Shown here one piece after another: positions 34,723 to 49,700 of a stretch of DNA of 64,000 bases. The stretch is from contig JAVYIG010000110.1 of NCBI GenBank assembly GCA_035222895.1, positions 80,001 through 144,000 on the forward strand, written 5' to 3'. Within the stretch, counting starts at the first letter, position 1; each line of letters begins with the position of its first letter. Origin of the DNA: Strongylocentrotus droebachiensis. Taxonomy: Eukaryota; Echinodermata; Echinoidea; Camarodonta; Strongylocentrotidae. The notes beneath the pieces were generated by a model. That model was not told the origin of the DNA. It made no database searches and saw nothing but the letters and a program-made list of their open reading frames with translations. The translations under genes and the position numbers were made by a program.

Positions 34723-37700
34723 CTATAAGGATATAAGATACAGAGAATAAAGAAATGCTTCATTAAAGTCAAAACATTTCTGTCGCTTGATTCCTTATCC
34801 ATTCTAAGTTTACTTGAACGCAATTCCATCACAATTTGAAATATACCATTTTCAAGTTTGATTTTCCCTCCACAGATGTTTTCCTGATTCAGAAAGAAGT
34901 ATGAAAAATAAGAACAAGATTAGAAAATAAGATATTTACACTATCAAAAAAACATAGTTAAATCGAAGACTTAGCAAATAAATAGCATCAGTATAATTAT
35001 ATCCTAATATAAACCAACATGACGGATTCATGCTTTAAAGCCTTCAGCACTGTTTTTTCTCTCCAGTTCGATGGTATCGCAATCTGATTGCTTAGTTTTC
35101 CACATAAACTTCAGGAGACCGATGTGGGTAATGATTTGTGATTAACATAGTCCTCGTCATCGTTTTACTATAAGAAGAGAATATAAATATCGATTAATAT
35201 CCTTATCTTTAGCCATGTGCTCTTTCTTGTTTAAATCATTGGATTCCTTACCTGGAGATTTCTGCTGTATTCCTGATCCCGCTGCAAACTTCTCCGAGGA
35301 GTCTCGAGAGCTCTGTTTCTTTGAATCTGGTCTACCAGTGTTTTTCTGTAAGAGAGAGGAGACAGAGTTGGCCTCAGCTCCAGTGTCATTGGTTTTCACC
35401 GTCAGGGTACGCAGGGGGTGATTGGCTGTGCTCTGCTGTCTGGCGATGTCTTTCCTGTAAGCGTTTTAGAGATTGCAAACAAATTTAAAACATTACGTTC
35501 ATATCTACAGGTGAAAGAAAACAAATACCAATATCTTCTGAATTTAAAACTACTACACATTAATACCACAAAATGGCAAATTTGGTAATGTCTTGTTAAA
35601 ATGTGGTTTTCGGAGATGCTAGTTTGATTTAACTGAATGAATAGTCAAAGTAACTTTGAGCTGAAATTTTGAAATTGTAGGAATTTTTTTTAAGCTTTAC
35701 GGGAAGTTCACTCTTAGAATGACGTCACAATGAGGCTGATTAAAACGTTTTAATCACTATCATAAGCATAATTTATTGCTGATGAATGAAATCAATAATC
35801 AACAAAGTTTTAGATATTAGTTTGGGTTATAACAAAATGAATTTATATCTTGATTTATACATCATGTCCATGTAATATATTAAACTGCAAGTTTTATGCA
35901 AATATTATATTGTTTGTCTTGTATACAAAATATTGTCATACCCTCTCTGACTTTGGATTTCAAGTAGAGGTTGCAGGATTGGTTTATGCTGAAGCAGTGT
36001 CTTTATTGTCACCCTTTCACTGTTGAATGCATTCAGGTCACCACCGTGAGAGACAAGGAAGGCAAGTAGAGCATCTGAGTTCGTCTTAATGCCACGGCGT
36101 CCCCATTTCCTCTTCATCTGTAAACAAAAAAGGGGCGGGAGAGCACCACGAGTTGTCATACTGTCATTTAATTTTCATTGATGGTTTATTTAAAAGAATC
36201 AAGATTCATTTCCAAATCAAAGACTTAGACTTTTTTTCTTTAGATGGGATTTCAAATGGCAAAATATAGCCTCTTTTTTTCTCATAACATACCGTGTTTC
36301 AAGGCCTTTGCCTGAATTTAATTTTTTAGTCAAATCCTTAAGAGGTAACGATTTAAAGACTTTGAGATTTCTTTGTGATATGTATATGAAATAGCCTGTC
36401 AATTTGCACAATTTTGGGTGATAAACGTGGGTTTTTAGAGGTTCGTGTAATGTATTCTCGGTTTGTTTCATACTCGGTAACATATTCTCAGTATGTTTCA
36501 TACCTTGGTTATATTTTCTCACTTTTTTGTGATACCTCAGTAATATTTCCTCAGTTTGTTTCTTACCTTAGTAAAACAAATTCAATTTGTTTCATGCCAA
36601 TAATCCAAGTTTGTCTCAAATACTTGGGTAATATATTATCAGTTTCTTTTATCCATCGGTAATCTCTACCCACTTTAATTCATACCTCGGCAATATACTC
36701 TCAGTTTGCTTCGTACCTCAGGAGCGTCACAACGTGACGGACATGTGCGCTATATAAGAAGCCACCATTATAATAATTATTATTATTAATATAAATGTAC
36801 TCTCAGTTTGCTTTACACCTCGGTAATATATTCTAACTTTATGTCATACCTCGGCCATGTATGGCTCTTCTTTCATGCCTTGTCCTCGAGTAGCATGGAC
36901 ATCGACGGCAAATTGCAAGGACGTCTTTCCAACATTGTTTGGAAGGTTGATGTCTGCACCATGCTTCACCAAGACATCCACTATATTGAAATTCTGAAAG
37001 AATATGGCTGCAGCGAGAGGACAGGCTCCGCATTCGCTATCAACTACATTCACATTACAGCGTCCCTGTAGGCAGAAATGTAAAGAAAAATCATGATTAA
37101 ATGGACCAGTGTTGCAAATTTTGCATTGCAGGAGTGCTGATAAAGTTCGATTTTTATCCAATTTAAACCTAGCTAGCGCACACTAAATCTACGCTCCGAC
37201 TATGATCTGATTTTACAAGAATTTGCAAGAGCAGTCGATATCATAATTCAAACAAGTAAGATTGACGAGTCATGTAAACAATATAATTGATTTATGAGTA
37301 AAAGCTTCATTGTAGGAGAAACAATTAAAGGGATCCGGTAACTTTGTCTCTAATTCTGAAACAAAATTCTGGATTAAGCTCATGATGCAATGATAATTAT
37401 AAACCTTTAGATCAGTCAGGAACCCCATGAAATTTACAAGCCGATCGCCTGTCTGATTATCAAGATATTTATGATTGGAATTACACATTTTGAAAACCGT
37501 TCGCGTGACGGTTTTCATAACACTACAGTCTACTGGGAAAAACGAGTATGGTAAAACCGGTCACTCAAAGAGTTTTACTTTTTTGAGGCACTTCTTGATC
37601 ATTTTGAAGCGCAATTTTTTTAGGGCTTCAATATTACACCATATCACAGACACTGATAACACGTAGGGCCGTGTATCTCAGATATAACATTGTTAAACGA

Positions 37701-40700
37701 TCCCTTTAAAGTCAGCTCCGATTCACTAAATGACACTGGACTAGTCGTTAGATTATACATGATTTAAAGTCGATTGGGCCTTTACCGAACTTTTAATGTA
37801 GTGTATTCATATGATTTTTAAGAACTTAAGTGAGAAAGATAATGTTCGTTCAAATTTCTATGGCTAATTTAAATGAGATTTCTTGAAAATCATATCTCAG
37901 ACGGGTCGTATGTGTAGCGATACGCTTTAACCATCTGGCTTTTTACCTTTTTGATCAATAGTTCAGCAGCATCACGGCAGCCTTTGAAAGCAGCTGAATA
38001 GAGAGGACATCTGCCATTTTCATCCATTGCTTCCACCAGTCTAGGTATCTTGTCCAGGAGTTTAGTCATAGCACTGTGATCAAGGCATGGAGAATAATCG
38101 AAAAAGGGATAATGAATTGATACATCAACCCGTTGAAAAGGAATGGGAAAGGGGAGTTTCCCTTTTGCTTAAGAGAAAATTTTAATTGACACGTCGTTTG
38201 TATAACTGCTATTAACGGTGCTGAAAAGCCCCGCTTGTATTTTAATGCACAAACAAAAAAATATATATATACATGTTCGTATTGGTGCTTTTCTTGTAAT
38301 AAACCTAGATCTCTATAAAACTGATCTTGTTTATGTAAGATAAATGTACATCAATCACAATTGATAAAGTTTATAATTTTTTTCTTCTTCAAATGACCTT
38401 CATGTATAACAGAGCTAACTATAAAGATAATTATTCTCTGAACCAAGATCTGCTAAACGTATTAAATACGAATATGTTTGTATCCCCGGATGAATTCTGA
38501 AGCTCATTTAATATGTCTCATTCATTAGATCGTCTTGGAAAACTGAATAAATGAACTCCACACACTATGTTTTGTCAAAGCCAGCAGCTTGATGCATGGA
38601 AGATACTAGATCACTTGAAACGGCTTTCAGATCTGCTTCCTTTCTGTCCACGATGAGGTCCACTATGGTTCTTCCTCCAGTTATTGATTGGTGTACAGGT
38701 GTCAAATTCTGCTCGCCCTATTGCAAAGAACAATTATAATTTTTAATGTCTCATACTAAGTGATATATACTGTTGCCTATACACTTTAGTATTAAATTTA
38801 CCTCTTTTCATGAAATGATAGTGACAGTATTTTATATTCTTAACAGTTGCACTGTTTATCATCTAAGAACTCTTCTCTAAAAAGGGTAAGGAAATCCCTG
38901 CAATCTGATCGGTTAAGAGCCAGTCAATACAATTGAATCAATTTTACTGACTGCACAAATAACGCTCGAATAAGTTGCAATATCAGCAGTTGATATTGAA
39001 ATTGAAACGATAGCTTTTTAATATGGCAATTGCCAAACAGCTGCAATTTGTTACTGTTTTGAAAGTAAAACATTACAAGAACAGACTAATAATAGAGATA
39101 GGCGGCCGATTTTGCAGGTAAACTCTATAAAATATGGGTCTATGACACAAACAGTTTAAGAAGAATGTAGATTTGTCACTGTTTAAATAAAATTGCAAGA
39201 TAATAATATGATAATTATTTCTAGCCGCCGTTACATAACTTTCTTTAATGGAGTATCAAACTATGAAGTAAAAGAAAATCTCCCACATACGTTACAACGA
39301 TCCTGAATTTTTTTTTAATTTACTTTTTATGTGTCAACGATATTACTTCAATCATGATTTATTACCTTTTGGTTCAAGTCTGCACCGTGCATCAGCAGAT
39401 AATGTGCACAATCAGAGAAACCTTGGGCACATGCCAGATAGAGACATGTGTAGCCTTGCCAGTTGACGGCATGCACATCAGCCCCTTGATCTAGAAGATA
39501 TTCCACAACTTTGTATTTGTTGCTTCCGTTTGGAATGGGTATTTGAAGAAAACGGACGGTTTATCATTTATTTAACTCTTGCAGTGCCAGAAATGCAAAT
39601 ATGTACCAAATAATTCACACAATGCCAATAGACCAATCTCCTTGGCACCTAAAGAGTTAACCCGGAACAGTGGATTACAACTTGTACATGGGCAAAAAGC
39701 ACAAAAATCACTGGACAGTTGGAGTCCATTTATGTTGCAGTGCATTGTGCCATTCATGAATAAGAGCAGATATATTTACCCGAAAATAATTATTGAAGTC
39801 TCCAACCTGGCAACGCAGAATAAAGTTTATAACCATTTATTCTTCTTGGTACACTGTTGGTCTTAATGGTGGAATAATTATTTTTACCCCAATTTATTGA
39901 ATGATTTTGACAATGATTTATTCCTAATAGATCTAGATAATAGTATACATTCTCAGATTTTATTGAATGACAATTGGGGAGTGTTTGTTTTGCGTGACTG
40001 CTAAAGCATGTGTATGCTACTATGCTAATCAACTAGGGGACTAACGTCCTTAAGTCATAATTGACAGTAATGAGGATTAATGCCCCACAAAAGGGCACTA
40101 ATATAGCACATCGACACGGTTTTGATCTTGAGGGCTCACAGTAATGAGGCCATTGCTAAGCCATTGAATCATGTATGTATGCAGCAGGGGCTAGGGTACG
40201 TCGCCGCCCACACAAATACAAAAACAAAGAAAATGCAATAAATTATCAATAATTCATTGCATTCCCCCCCTACAACATAAGAAAATCCTCTATGTGGGCA
40301 TGCCTTGAACCATATGCATGGCCCTACAGAGGAATTTTTCCTTTTGGGGACCTGGGGAAAATGCAATGAATTATTGATAATTTATTGCATTTTTTTTTTG
40401 TTGGTATTTGTGGGGGCGGCAACGTACCCTTGCCCCCGCTGCGTACAGCCATGATTCAGTGTCTTAGCAATGGCCTCGTTACTGTGAGGCCCCAGAATAA
40501 AAACCGGGTCGATCAGCTATTTTAGTGCTCTTTTGTGAGGCATTAATCCTCATTACTGTCAGTTATGACTTTAGGACGTAGGTCCCCTAGAAGATTAACA
40601 TAGTAGCACACACATGCTTTAGAAGTCACGCAAAACAAATACTCGCAAATTATTATTCAATACAATCTGAGAATATATATATTTAGATCTATTAAGAATA

Positions 40701-43700
40701 AATCATTGTCAAAATCATTCCATAAATTGAGGGGAAAATAATAATTCCACCTTTATGACCAACAGTGTATATCAAATATTGAATATTATCAAATATTCAA
40801 GGAATTTAACCAAAAAAAAAGAAGGTCCAAATGAACAATAAAAACATACTGACAAATAAAATATTAATTAAACTTGAAGGTATGTCCATGAAATAACATA
40901 GGTACATTTGAGAATTTTGTTTACTACATCTTTAACATAATTTTATAAGCATTAACAAGAAACTAGCCGGGCTTAGATTCATTCAAAATAAAAGAAAAGG
41001 ATTAACATCATGAAGCTGAAGGAAAAGAAAGAAGAATTCCAACTAAAGCTTCACAACCGCTTTGATGGATTAGAGTTGGAGGATATGGACATTGATGAGC
41101 GACGCGATATGGTGACATCAGCAATGCTAGAAGAAGCCAAATCTGTAGCCCCAACTGAGAAAAGAAAGATAGTAAGATCGAAAGAGGACAAAGAAATAGA
41201 GGAACTAGATCAAAGAAGAAAGGAAATACGATTGAAAGAATCCAAGACAACAACAGAAAAAGTGGAGTATGCAGAAATAGTAAAATTGGTGAAAAAGAAA
41301 CGACGCCAAAGGAACAGACGAAAAACTTCTAAACTCATTTTTAGAAACTCTAGAAAGCGGAAGGGGACCAAAAACAATACAAAAGATGGAATCCAAAAAG
41401 TCAAGAATGAGCAAATTGAAGCAAAAAGATGGAATATAACTTCTGAACTACTAGAAATATGCGCTGATTTCTACCAGGAACTTTATGGTTCAACGAAAAA
41501 ACAACAGAAGGATCATATAGATATCTCATCCAGAAATTTCAAACATACCGCCAATACTACAGAGAGAAGTTGAGGAAGCTGTAAACAGTATGAAGGACAA
41601 CAGTTAGTTACAAGTATCTGGGACAAAGTTTGAAAATGGAAGACACCACAAAAGAAGAAGTTATTAGAGGATTATGTTATAGTTTGATCTTAATTAAGGG
41701 TATCTTCTTTTATCTTATTTGTTTACAGACCGTGATCATTGTTGAAGTCTACTGATCGACTGACACAAATAGCCAGATCTTATTTATGATCACGGTCGCA
41801 GTGACTATATACGGACGTCAGGTCACAAAGCTTGGAGCCACATGGAGCCCAACATTTCACGGGCATGCAATGCACCAACCAAGCATCAACACGTACACCT
41901 GCTCTGAGCTGCATGTATAGCTCGTCTCAGCTCCGACAAAGCTGCCATTTCCTGCCACTGATGACAAACGTATGAAGCTATAACAGCACCTTCTCAAGTA
42001 CTACCAATCGAGCACATTCAACACTTGTGAACATCAAGTCTTGACCCTCATGGCCAGCCCTCCCTTGAAACTGATGTTCGACCCTGATGCTGAACCAGTT
42101 GCGCATCACACACCAATACCTGATGCTGTGAAAGCAGGATTGGATCATGACGTGCAGTTTGGTGTGCTGGAACCGATCCCCATTGGCGAGCCTGTGGCGA
42201 GCCCACGCTACACGCGAGACACACCACAGCCCATCACCATTCCACCAGGCTCGTTCGGTCCCACACAAGAAGAAAACTATCTTTGATGCATGGAATGGTT
42301 ACCATAGCGTGCCACTCTGCAGAGAGGACCGTCACCTGACCACCTTCATTAGCCCCTGGGGCAAATATCGCTACAAGACGACCCCTCAAGGATACATTGC
42401 TTCCGGTGATGGATACACCAGACGTAATGGTGAGATCGTGTCGGACATTCAAAACAAACCAAATGTGTGGATGACGCTCTGCTGTGGGCGGCCACATTGG
42501 CGGATAGCTACTTCCAAGCTGTCGAGTGGCTGGATGTCTGCGGTCGGAATGGCGTTACCCTCAACCCTGACAAGTTCGTGCTGGGCGCAGATGTTGTCGA
42601 GTTTGCTGGAATTGAGATCACCCCCGACAGTGTCCGTCCATGAAAGAAATACTTACAGGCCACCCTGGACTTCCCTACACCGAAGAACATCACCGACGTG
42701 CGCTCTTGGTTTGGGCTTGTCAATCAAGTGTCATATGCCTTCAGCATGACTGCAAAGATGCTACCGTTCCGTCAGCTCCTGAAGCCTACCACAGCCTCCA
42801 CGTGGGACGATGCCCTCCAGAGTGCCTTTGATGAATCCAAGGCCATTATCGCCAATGAAATCGAGGAAGGTGTGAGGATCTTTGACCCGAGCAAGCCCAC
42901 CTGCCTGGCTACAGATTGGTCAAAGCATGGCATTGGCTTCTGGCTTCTACAGAAACACTGCACTTGCAATTCCTCGGAACCATTTTGTTGTCCCACTGGA
43001 TGGCAAATAACGCTTGTAGGCAGCAGGTTCACGCACGCCGCTGAATCTCGCTATGCCCCGATCGTGGCTGATGCCCTAGACAAGGCCAGGTACTTCGTAC
43101 TTGGATGTGAGGACCTCATCCTTGCTGTCGACCACAATTAGCCCCTTCTGAAGATCCTCACTGACCGTTCCAGACATCCCCAACCCTCGTCTGAGGAACT
43201 TGAAAGAGAAAACCCTTTCGATACAGGTTCCGGATCGTCCATGTCCCAGGTGTCCGACACCGTGCAACGGACTGCCTCTCACGTCACCCGACTGGTGCAC
43301 CCCTGAAGTTACACCTGCCTGACGATATCGCAACCATTGGTCCTCCCCATCAACTTGACAGAACCCCTGACACTCATGGCTGGCTTTCGCACTGACACGG
43401 ATGCTGACGCCATCGAATCAGGAATCCTCTCGTCTTCTGTGTCCTCCCTGGACTCCCTTCACCTCAAATCTGTCACGTGGGACAGGGTGCGTACTGCCAC
43501 GGCCAGCGACGAGGACATGCATTCCCTCGTTGGCTTAGTTGAGTCTGGCCTACCAGCTTTCCACCATGAAGGGGTCACCTCCATGACCGCCAGGGCAGAG
43601 GCATCTGTCTTCTGGCCCGGCATCACCCCTGCCATCTCCACCCTCAGTGCTAGATGCGACCGTTGCAATCGGATTGCGCCGTCCAACCCTAGTTCGCCGC

Positions 43701-46700
43701 CAACTCCGATGACTCCCCCGGTCTACCCATTCCAATGTATTTGTGCTGACTTCTTCCATTATAAAGGCTGCAATTACTTGGTTGTCGTCGACCGATACTC
43801 CAACTGGCCAAAAGTTGAGAGATCTACTCACGGCGCAGATTGCCTCACCACTTGCCTGCGACGCATCTTTGTCACGTTCGGCATACCTGATGAGCTGGCC
43901 TCAGATGGTGGCCCAGAATTTACAGCAACCGCCACACGTCGATTCCTCCTGGACAACACCAGCCCTACCGGTGCCCTTGACACTGACGCTTTCCAACGTG
44001 CGATGCTTCAGTACAGGAACACGCCTGACAGGGATACCAAGCTCTCGCCCGCCATGTGCGTGTTCGGCCATCCTATTCGGGACTTCATTCCGGTGGCGCC
44101 CGGCAAATACGAACCTCACCGCACTTGGCGTGAGAGCTTTGGGGCTCGGGAAGATGCACTGCGCAATCGCCACATGAGAAGTGCTGAACGCTGGTCAGAG
44201 CACACCAAGCGGCTTCCGCCCCTTACAGTTGGTGACCATGTTCGCGTACAGAACCAGATCGGACCCCACCCCCTTAAATGGGACAAGACTGGGGTCGTGG
44301 TCGAGGATCGCCAGTTCGACCAATACGTGATCCGCGTCGACGGCTCCGGGAGAGTTACACTACGGAACAGGAAGTTCCTGAGACAGTATGTTCCAGTGTG
44401 CCCGCGCCCCCCCCTCTTTTGGTGATGGACGGTGACTTTGGCACAAATCGTCCGAGTACTCGACAGCCCGTCCTGCGGCCAGCCGTAGGGCCCCTGCCGC
44501 GTCCTACTGAAGAGCCTAGGAATCCAGCTTCAGGCCCTGAAACAGCCCTACCCCTGGTGCCACCATTGATCGACATGCCCTGACACCCCTGCCACCAGGC
44601 AGCCGGGACCTGTCATGCCCCCTGACCAAGCAGCTCCAACGACCCCTGCCGCTTCTTCTGGAACGTCACATGACCCGCCCCGTCGTCCTTTTTGCCCATC
44701 TGTGGTTGTTCCTGTCCCTTCGTCGGTCGACACGCAGTTGCCGTCGCTCACACCCGTCAGACGGGCCAGTGCTCCTCCTAGGCAATCTACCCGTCGCCCA
44801 GCCAAACCTGTCTGGCACTCAGACTATGACATGTGACATTGACACTCGAACAGTTTGCCTTATGTCTTTAATTCTTTAACTGATATTTGGCTATTGCATT
44901 TCTTGTTTTGCTAGTTTTTCATGACATTCCGTCATGTGTTAGGTTTCGTTTTAGCCTGGACCGCGTTCACGTCTATTGTTCTTACTTTTACTTGTCGTTG
45001 ATCATTGGGTCGTATTTTAAGTCTTTGTCGCAATGTTTGCCTTTAGTTTCTTTTTGCACCAAAGACTTGGGGGGAGATTATGTTATAGTTTGATCTTAAT
45101 TAAGGGTATCTTCTTTTGTCTTATTTGTTTACAGACCGTGATCATTGTTGAAGTGTACTGATCGACTGACACAAATAGCCAGATCTTATTTAGTTATGAT
45201 GAGAGTAAAAAACTCCCTTTTTGTGTTAGACAGGCCCAATCAAAACATTCATTTGCAAATCTATATTGGAGAACATTGCGTTTGTGATTATTTCATTTTT
45301 TGGTACTAAGTGTCAAAAATTAGTGTATTCCACTCTCATGAAAATTTGTCCTTTCCCTTGTATGTAAAAGTTTATTCCTGATGTGTATAATTATGCTTAC
45401 ATTATTATTGATCTATTTGATAGGATAAGCATAAACTCATATTGTATCAGCTGGACAAATATTGCTTTGTTGTATATTATTGGGTTTTATAATAACTATA
45501 AACAAAACAAACAAATAACCCTGATATATATAAAATCATGTAGACGTCTTTTAACACTGTTTGTTATTTCATGTATTTGTAACAATTTTTTGTGTACAGG
45601 GCCTCTCAGAAAAACAGTATTTATACTGAGAGAGTTACCCTGTCTAAATAAAACGAATAAATAAATAAAAATAAAGCAGGATGGATGAACTTTGGAAGAT
45701 ACAGAGACATGTTGACCGATAAAAACATACCCATGTCACTAAGAAGAAGAATGTTCAACCAATGCATTCTAACAACTATGACATATGGATCAGAAACACG
45801 GTCATTGACAAAGGATCTAGAACAGAAGTTTGTGACTACTCAACGAGCTATGGAGAGAAAGATGTCGCATTTATCTCTGCGAGACAAAATCAATCACAAA
45901 GTCATACGCCAGAAAACAAAGGTTAAAGACATCATGGAGAAAGTTAGAGAATCAAAGTGGAGATGGGCTGGGCATGTAGCAAGACTTCAGGACAATAGAT
46001 GGACAAATCGTTTAAAAGAATGGCAACCAAGGATGGGAAAGAGAAGAAAAGGAAGGCAGAAGAGAAGATGGAGAGATGACCTAACATCATACATGGGAAC
46101 GGCCGCTTGGACTAGGACAGCTACAGACAGAAGAGAATGGAAATGTTATGAGGGCTTTGTCCAACGTCTGGATGAACTATAGCCTGATAGATAGATAGAA
46201 TAATTTTAACAACGCCCGAATAATTTTTCTTTTTGTTGGCGCATTTAAGTAGAATTATATTAAATTTCCATTCATCAATAACATTAATGCCAAGGGGAGA
46301 TTAGGAAATGCTCTGTAAAGAAAACGAGATATGAGATAACCTTTTTTCAAAAGAATGTGTGTAAATAGGCTTGTGGACTCGGAGCAAAAAAAATGCGGGA
46401 TATGTTATTTCACTGATTAAATGAAAACAAAAACTGTTCATGTTAATGATATTGTTACATCAATGTGGGTGATAGAGATTGACTTTTTCGTTTGATTTTG
46501 CATGAGGCATTGAAAGATTCGGGCATTACATTCGGTTTTAGCATTACATGTTGGCAACACAAATTATCATTAGCTTTATAAAAAATACGTTCTGTATCTT
46601 TGAAAGACCTTAGAATATCTTACGCATCTGTTGCATGGAAAAGTGGCGTACAGCCGTTCATGTCAATGCACTCAGTAAAGGCCCCTTTCTCAAGGAGGAA

Positions 46701-49700
46701 CTTCACTTTGTGAACATTGCCGGTACCGGCAATGAACCCTAACAGCGAACAGCCAGGCTCGTACTCGTAATGAATCTAGATGCAAAAAGACAGAGAAAAT
46801 ATTTGATGTAAATCTTTTCCTCAACCTCAACCCAACTGTATATTGAATATATTAATACTTTATGAATCTTGAATGTGATAAGGAAAACGAGATCCAGCCC
46901 AAGACTCCCCATCCCCTCACTTGACCCCCAAGTGGCATATCTAATAATATGTACACAGCTAATCCCAAGTTGTGCCCCAGTTTTTAAATGATCTAACCTT
47001 TTTCTTTCTTTTTCGTTGCTTGTTACAGAATTTGAAAACAAAGATACAGCGCCAAAGTCTGATGACCCTTTTTCATGTTGCTACTCGAAGGTTTTTTGCC
47101 CCTTCCCCCTTTACAGAATTCTAGATCCGACCCTTAGTACTAACCCATTCTGGATGTATAGCCAAGATACGCTCCATCTCTTTGATATCACCTGCTTCTG
47201 TAGCAGCCATGATTGGCCATTCAGGATCCTGCATGGCCCGAGGGATACCTAGAGGCAAAGGTAAAATTGTAAATCAATGTTAAGAGTATCAATAATAATG
47301 ATGATAATAGTTACAGTAATCGAAATAATAATACAAATAATAAATAAATTATCAATGATTATGAAGTTGGTGATGATAATGATACATATAATACAATTGA
47401 TGATATAAGTACTACTACTACTACTGATAACAATAAAACAAATATTAGTAACTATAATTATAGTACTAACTATGGAAAGAAGTTTACATTGACAAAGCCA
47501 GCAGACGATTCCACAAGTCCGTTCCTACTACATAAAATTAAAGATGGTCAAAATAAGTTTTAATTTAAAGAATCTCTAATCATGAATTTTTGTCAAGCCT
47601 TATAACGTACGTTGAATATGCATTCGAACATTATCGTCCTGCAGTGGTAAGAGGAATATTTATTGAAAAGTTTCCCACCGTTTCTCATTTGAAGATCTTT
47701 CAATTAAAATAATTATTTTCTACTGTATGTAGAAAATCCGATTGTTCCTAAACTTAATGTTGATTCCTCCTAGAAAAATATTTTCAACATATCAATTACG
47801 AGGAACTAATGCCTTTCAATTATACTCATTCCTTTATACAGTGCGTCCCAGAAAAAACGAAACCGAGAAGTATCGATGTTTTATCATAACTTAATCACAA
47901 CCATAATTAATGAATGATACATATTTGGAAAGCTTAGAGTCTTCTCTTTCAGTTGATGCTACTCAGATGATGCATATTTCACGCATGAGTGATTAAAAGC
48001 AATTTGAAGGAAGGAAACCCAAAAGACATTTGGCGGGCGGTATCTGAATTTCGAAGAAAAATTCACATTTCCAGAAAGTTGAGTTTCTGCCCTTTCATAT
48101 GACACCTCAATCAGGAAAAATGAGCGAGGAATAACAAAGTTCTGTTTGTTTAAAGTAGCCCTTACATTTTCATAATTTTTAACAAACGAATTCGTTTTCA
48201 CTGGTTGCCTGCCGTAGCAAAAAGCAGATTTGACAAAAGACTTAACTCCGTTTCGTTGACAATCAGCCATGCATGAAGACTCTCGTCTACGGCTAATTGT
48301 CAACGAAACGGAGTTAAGTCTTTTGTTAATTTCGTTTATTGATACGGCAGGCAGCCAGTGAAAACGAATTCGTTTAATAAAATTATGGAAATGCAAGCAC
48401 TACTTTAAACAAACAGAACTTTGTCATTCCTCGCTCATTTTTCCTGATTGAGGTGTCATATGAAAGGGCAGAAACTCAACTTTCTAGAAATGTGAATTTT
48501 TCTTCGAAATTCAGATACCGCCCGCCAAATGTCTTTTTGGTTTCCTTCCTTCAAATTGCTTTTAATCACTCATGCGTGAAATATGCATCATCTGACTAGC
48601 ATCACATGAAAGAGGAGACTCTAAGCTTTCCAAATATGTATCATTCATTAATTATAGTTGTGATTAAGTTATGATAGAACATCGATACTTCTCGGTTTCG
48701 TTTTTTCTGGGACGCACTGTATACAAATATTTATTTATTCATTCATTTATTTTCCTTTTTGGGGGGATTCGTAATTGTAATCAACTATTAAAAAATGGAG
48801 AGCCTTGATTTGGCCAGCACTATTGTTCTTTTTTTACTTAAAACTTACCACGCAAATTTTCTTCAGGGTTCACATTTTCTAGTCTTGGAGCACGAATCCG
48901 TTCCGGAGCCAGATTTGCAGAATTGAAAATTAATTTTTGATTGTTCTTGATTTTGACACGAATTTCAAATCCGTCAATCTCTACCACCTTTCCAACTGTA
49001 CCGATGGCCTAAAATATGAATATAATCATCATGGTTATTATGCTACATAATTCTTTTGTTCGTAATATGAAAGTAAATAGATTAAAACAAGTCAACGCAA
49101 TGTGTAGGATCCACTCGCTGGGTACTTGGTACTTGGTAGGATTCCTCTAAAAGACGCCATAAAGGTGTTTAAACTGGAGGTGTTAATAAATGTTTGCATA
49201 TTTGATGACCTTTGACATTTGATGTACATACTCAACATCATTTCTTACGTTATTGAATAAAATCAACAAAATTCCCATATATAATTAGGTATTTTCGCAT
49301 ATTAAATGAGCTATGAACTTTGACCTACATACTCCGAAATCGAACTTAGGCTGTATTTTGATTCGATGTACCTTATCATATAAAATTTCATTAAAATCCG
49401 CCAATATTATGCCTACTAAACTTATTGAATGGCAACCATATTTTCGGATACAGAATAAGCTATTTTTGCATATTTAAAGGGAACCGGAACCTTCATACTA
49501 AGTTGCCTTGATTATAAAGTGTAAAATATTTGAATAAAATCAGTGAAAGTTTGAACAAAATCGGGCAAGGAATAAAGAAGTAAAAGCTTTTTGAAACAGC
49601 TTGTCACCAGAGGGCGATATCTAATTTGATGACATCATTATAGACAACTCTCCATTCTTTCTGACCATTGAATTTTACAATTCTTTCATTTTCTTTGTAT

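Larger units (their letters stand above)
41671..45194 (+). mobile_element. Ty3/Gypsy-like LTR retrotransposon fossil
   Basis: About 3.5 kb with short terminal repeats of about 117 bp (41671-41787 and 45077-45193) that differ at only about two positions, pointing to a fairly recent insertion. Recognisable parts in order on the plus strand are reverse transcriptase (about 42040-42750), RNase H-like (about 42780-43140), integrase with zinc-binding and core regions (about 43600-44050) and a C-terminal integrase tail (to about 44420), then a polypurine run at the right repeat. No clear gag was recognised. It is shorter than complete family members and is broken in several places. It lies inside an RTE LINE relic. 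Confidence 0.85.

Noticed and set aside
36217-36522. 101-residue minus-strand ORF as an exon
   Set aside because: It reads partly through the donor-like minisatellite of intron 14 and has no ankyrin or other domain.
47959-48396. 145-residue minus-strand ORF
   Set aside because: It lies inside one arm and the centre of a foldback element; the mirrored arm shows similar sequence, so it is a by-product of the repeat.
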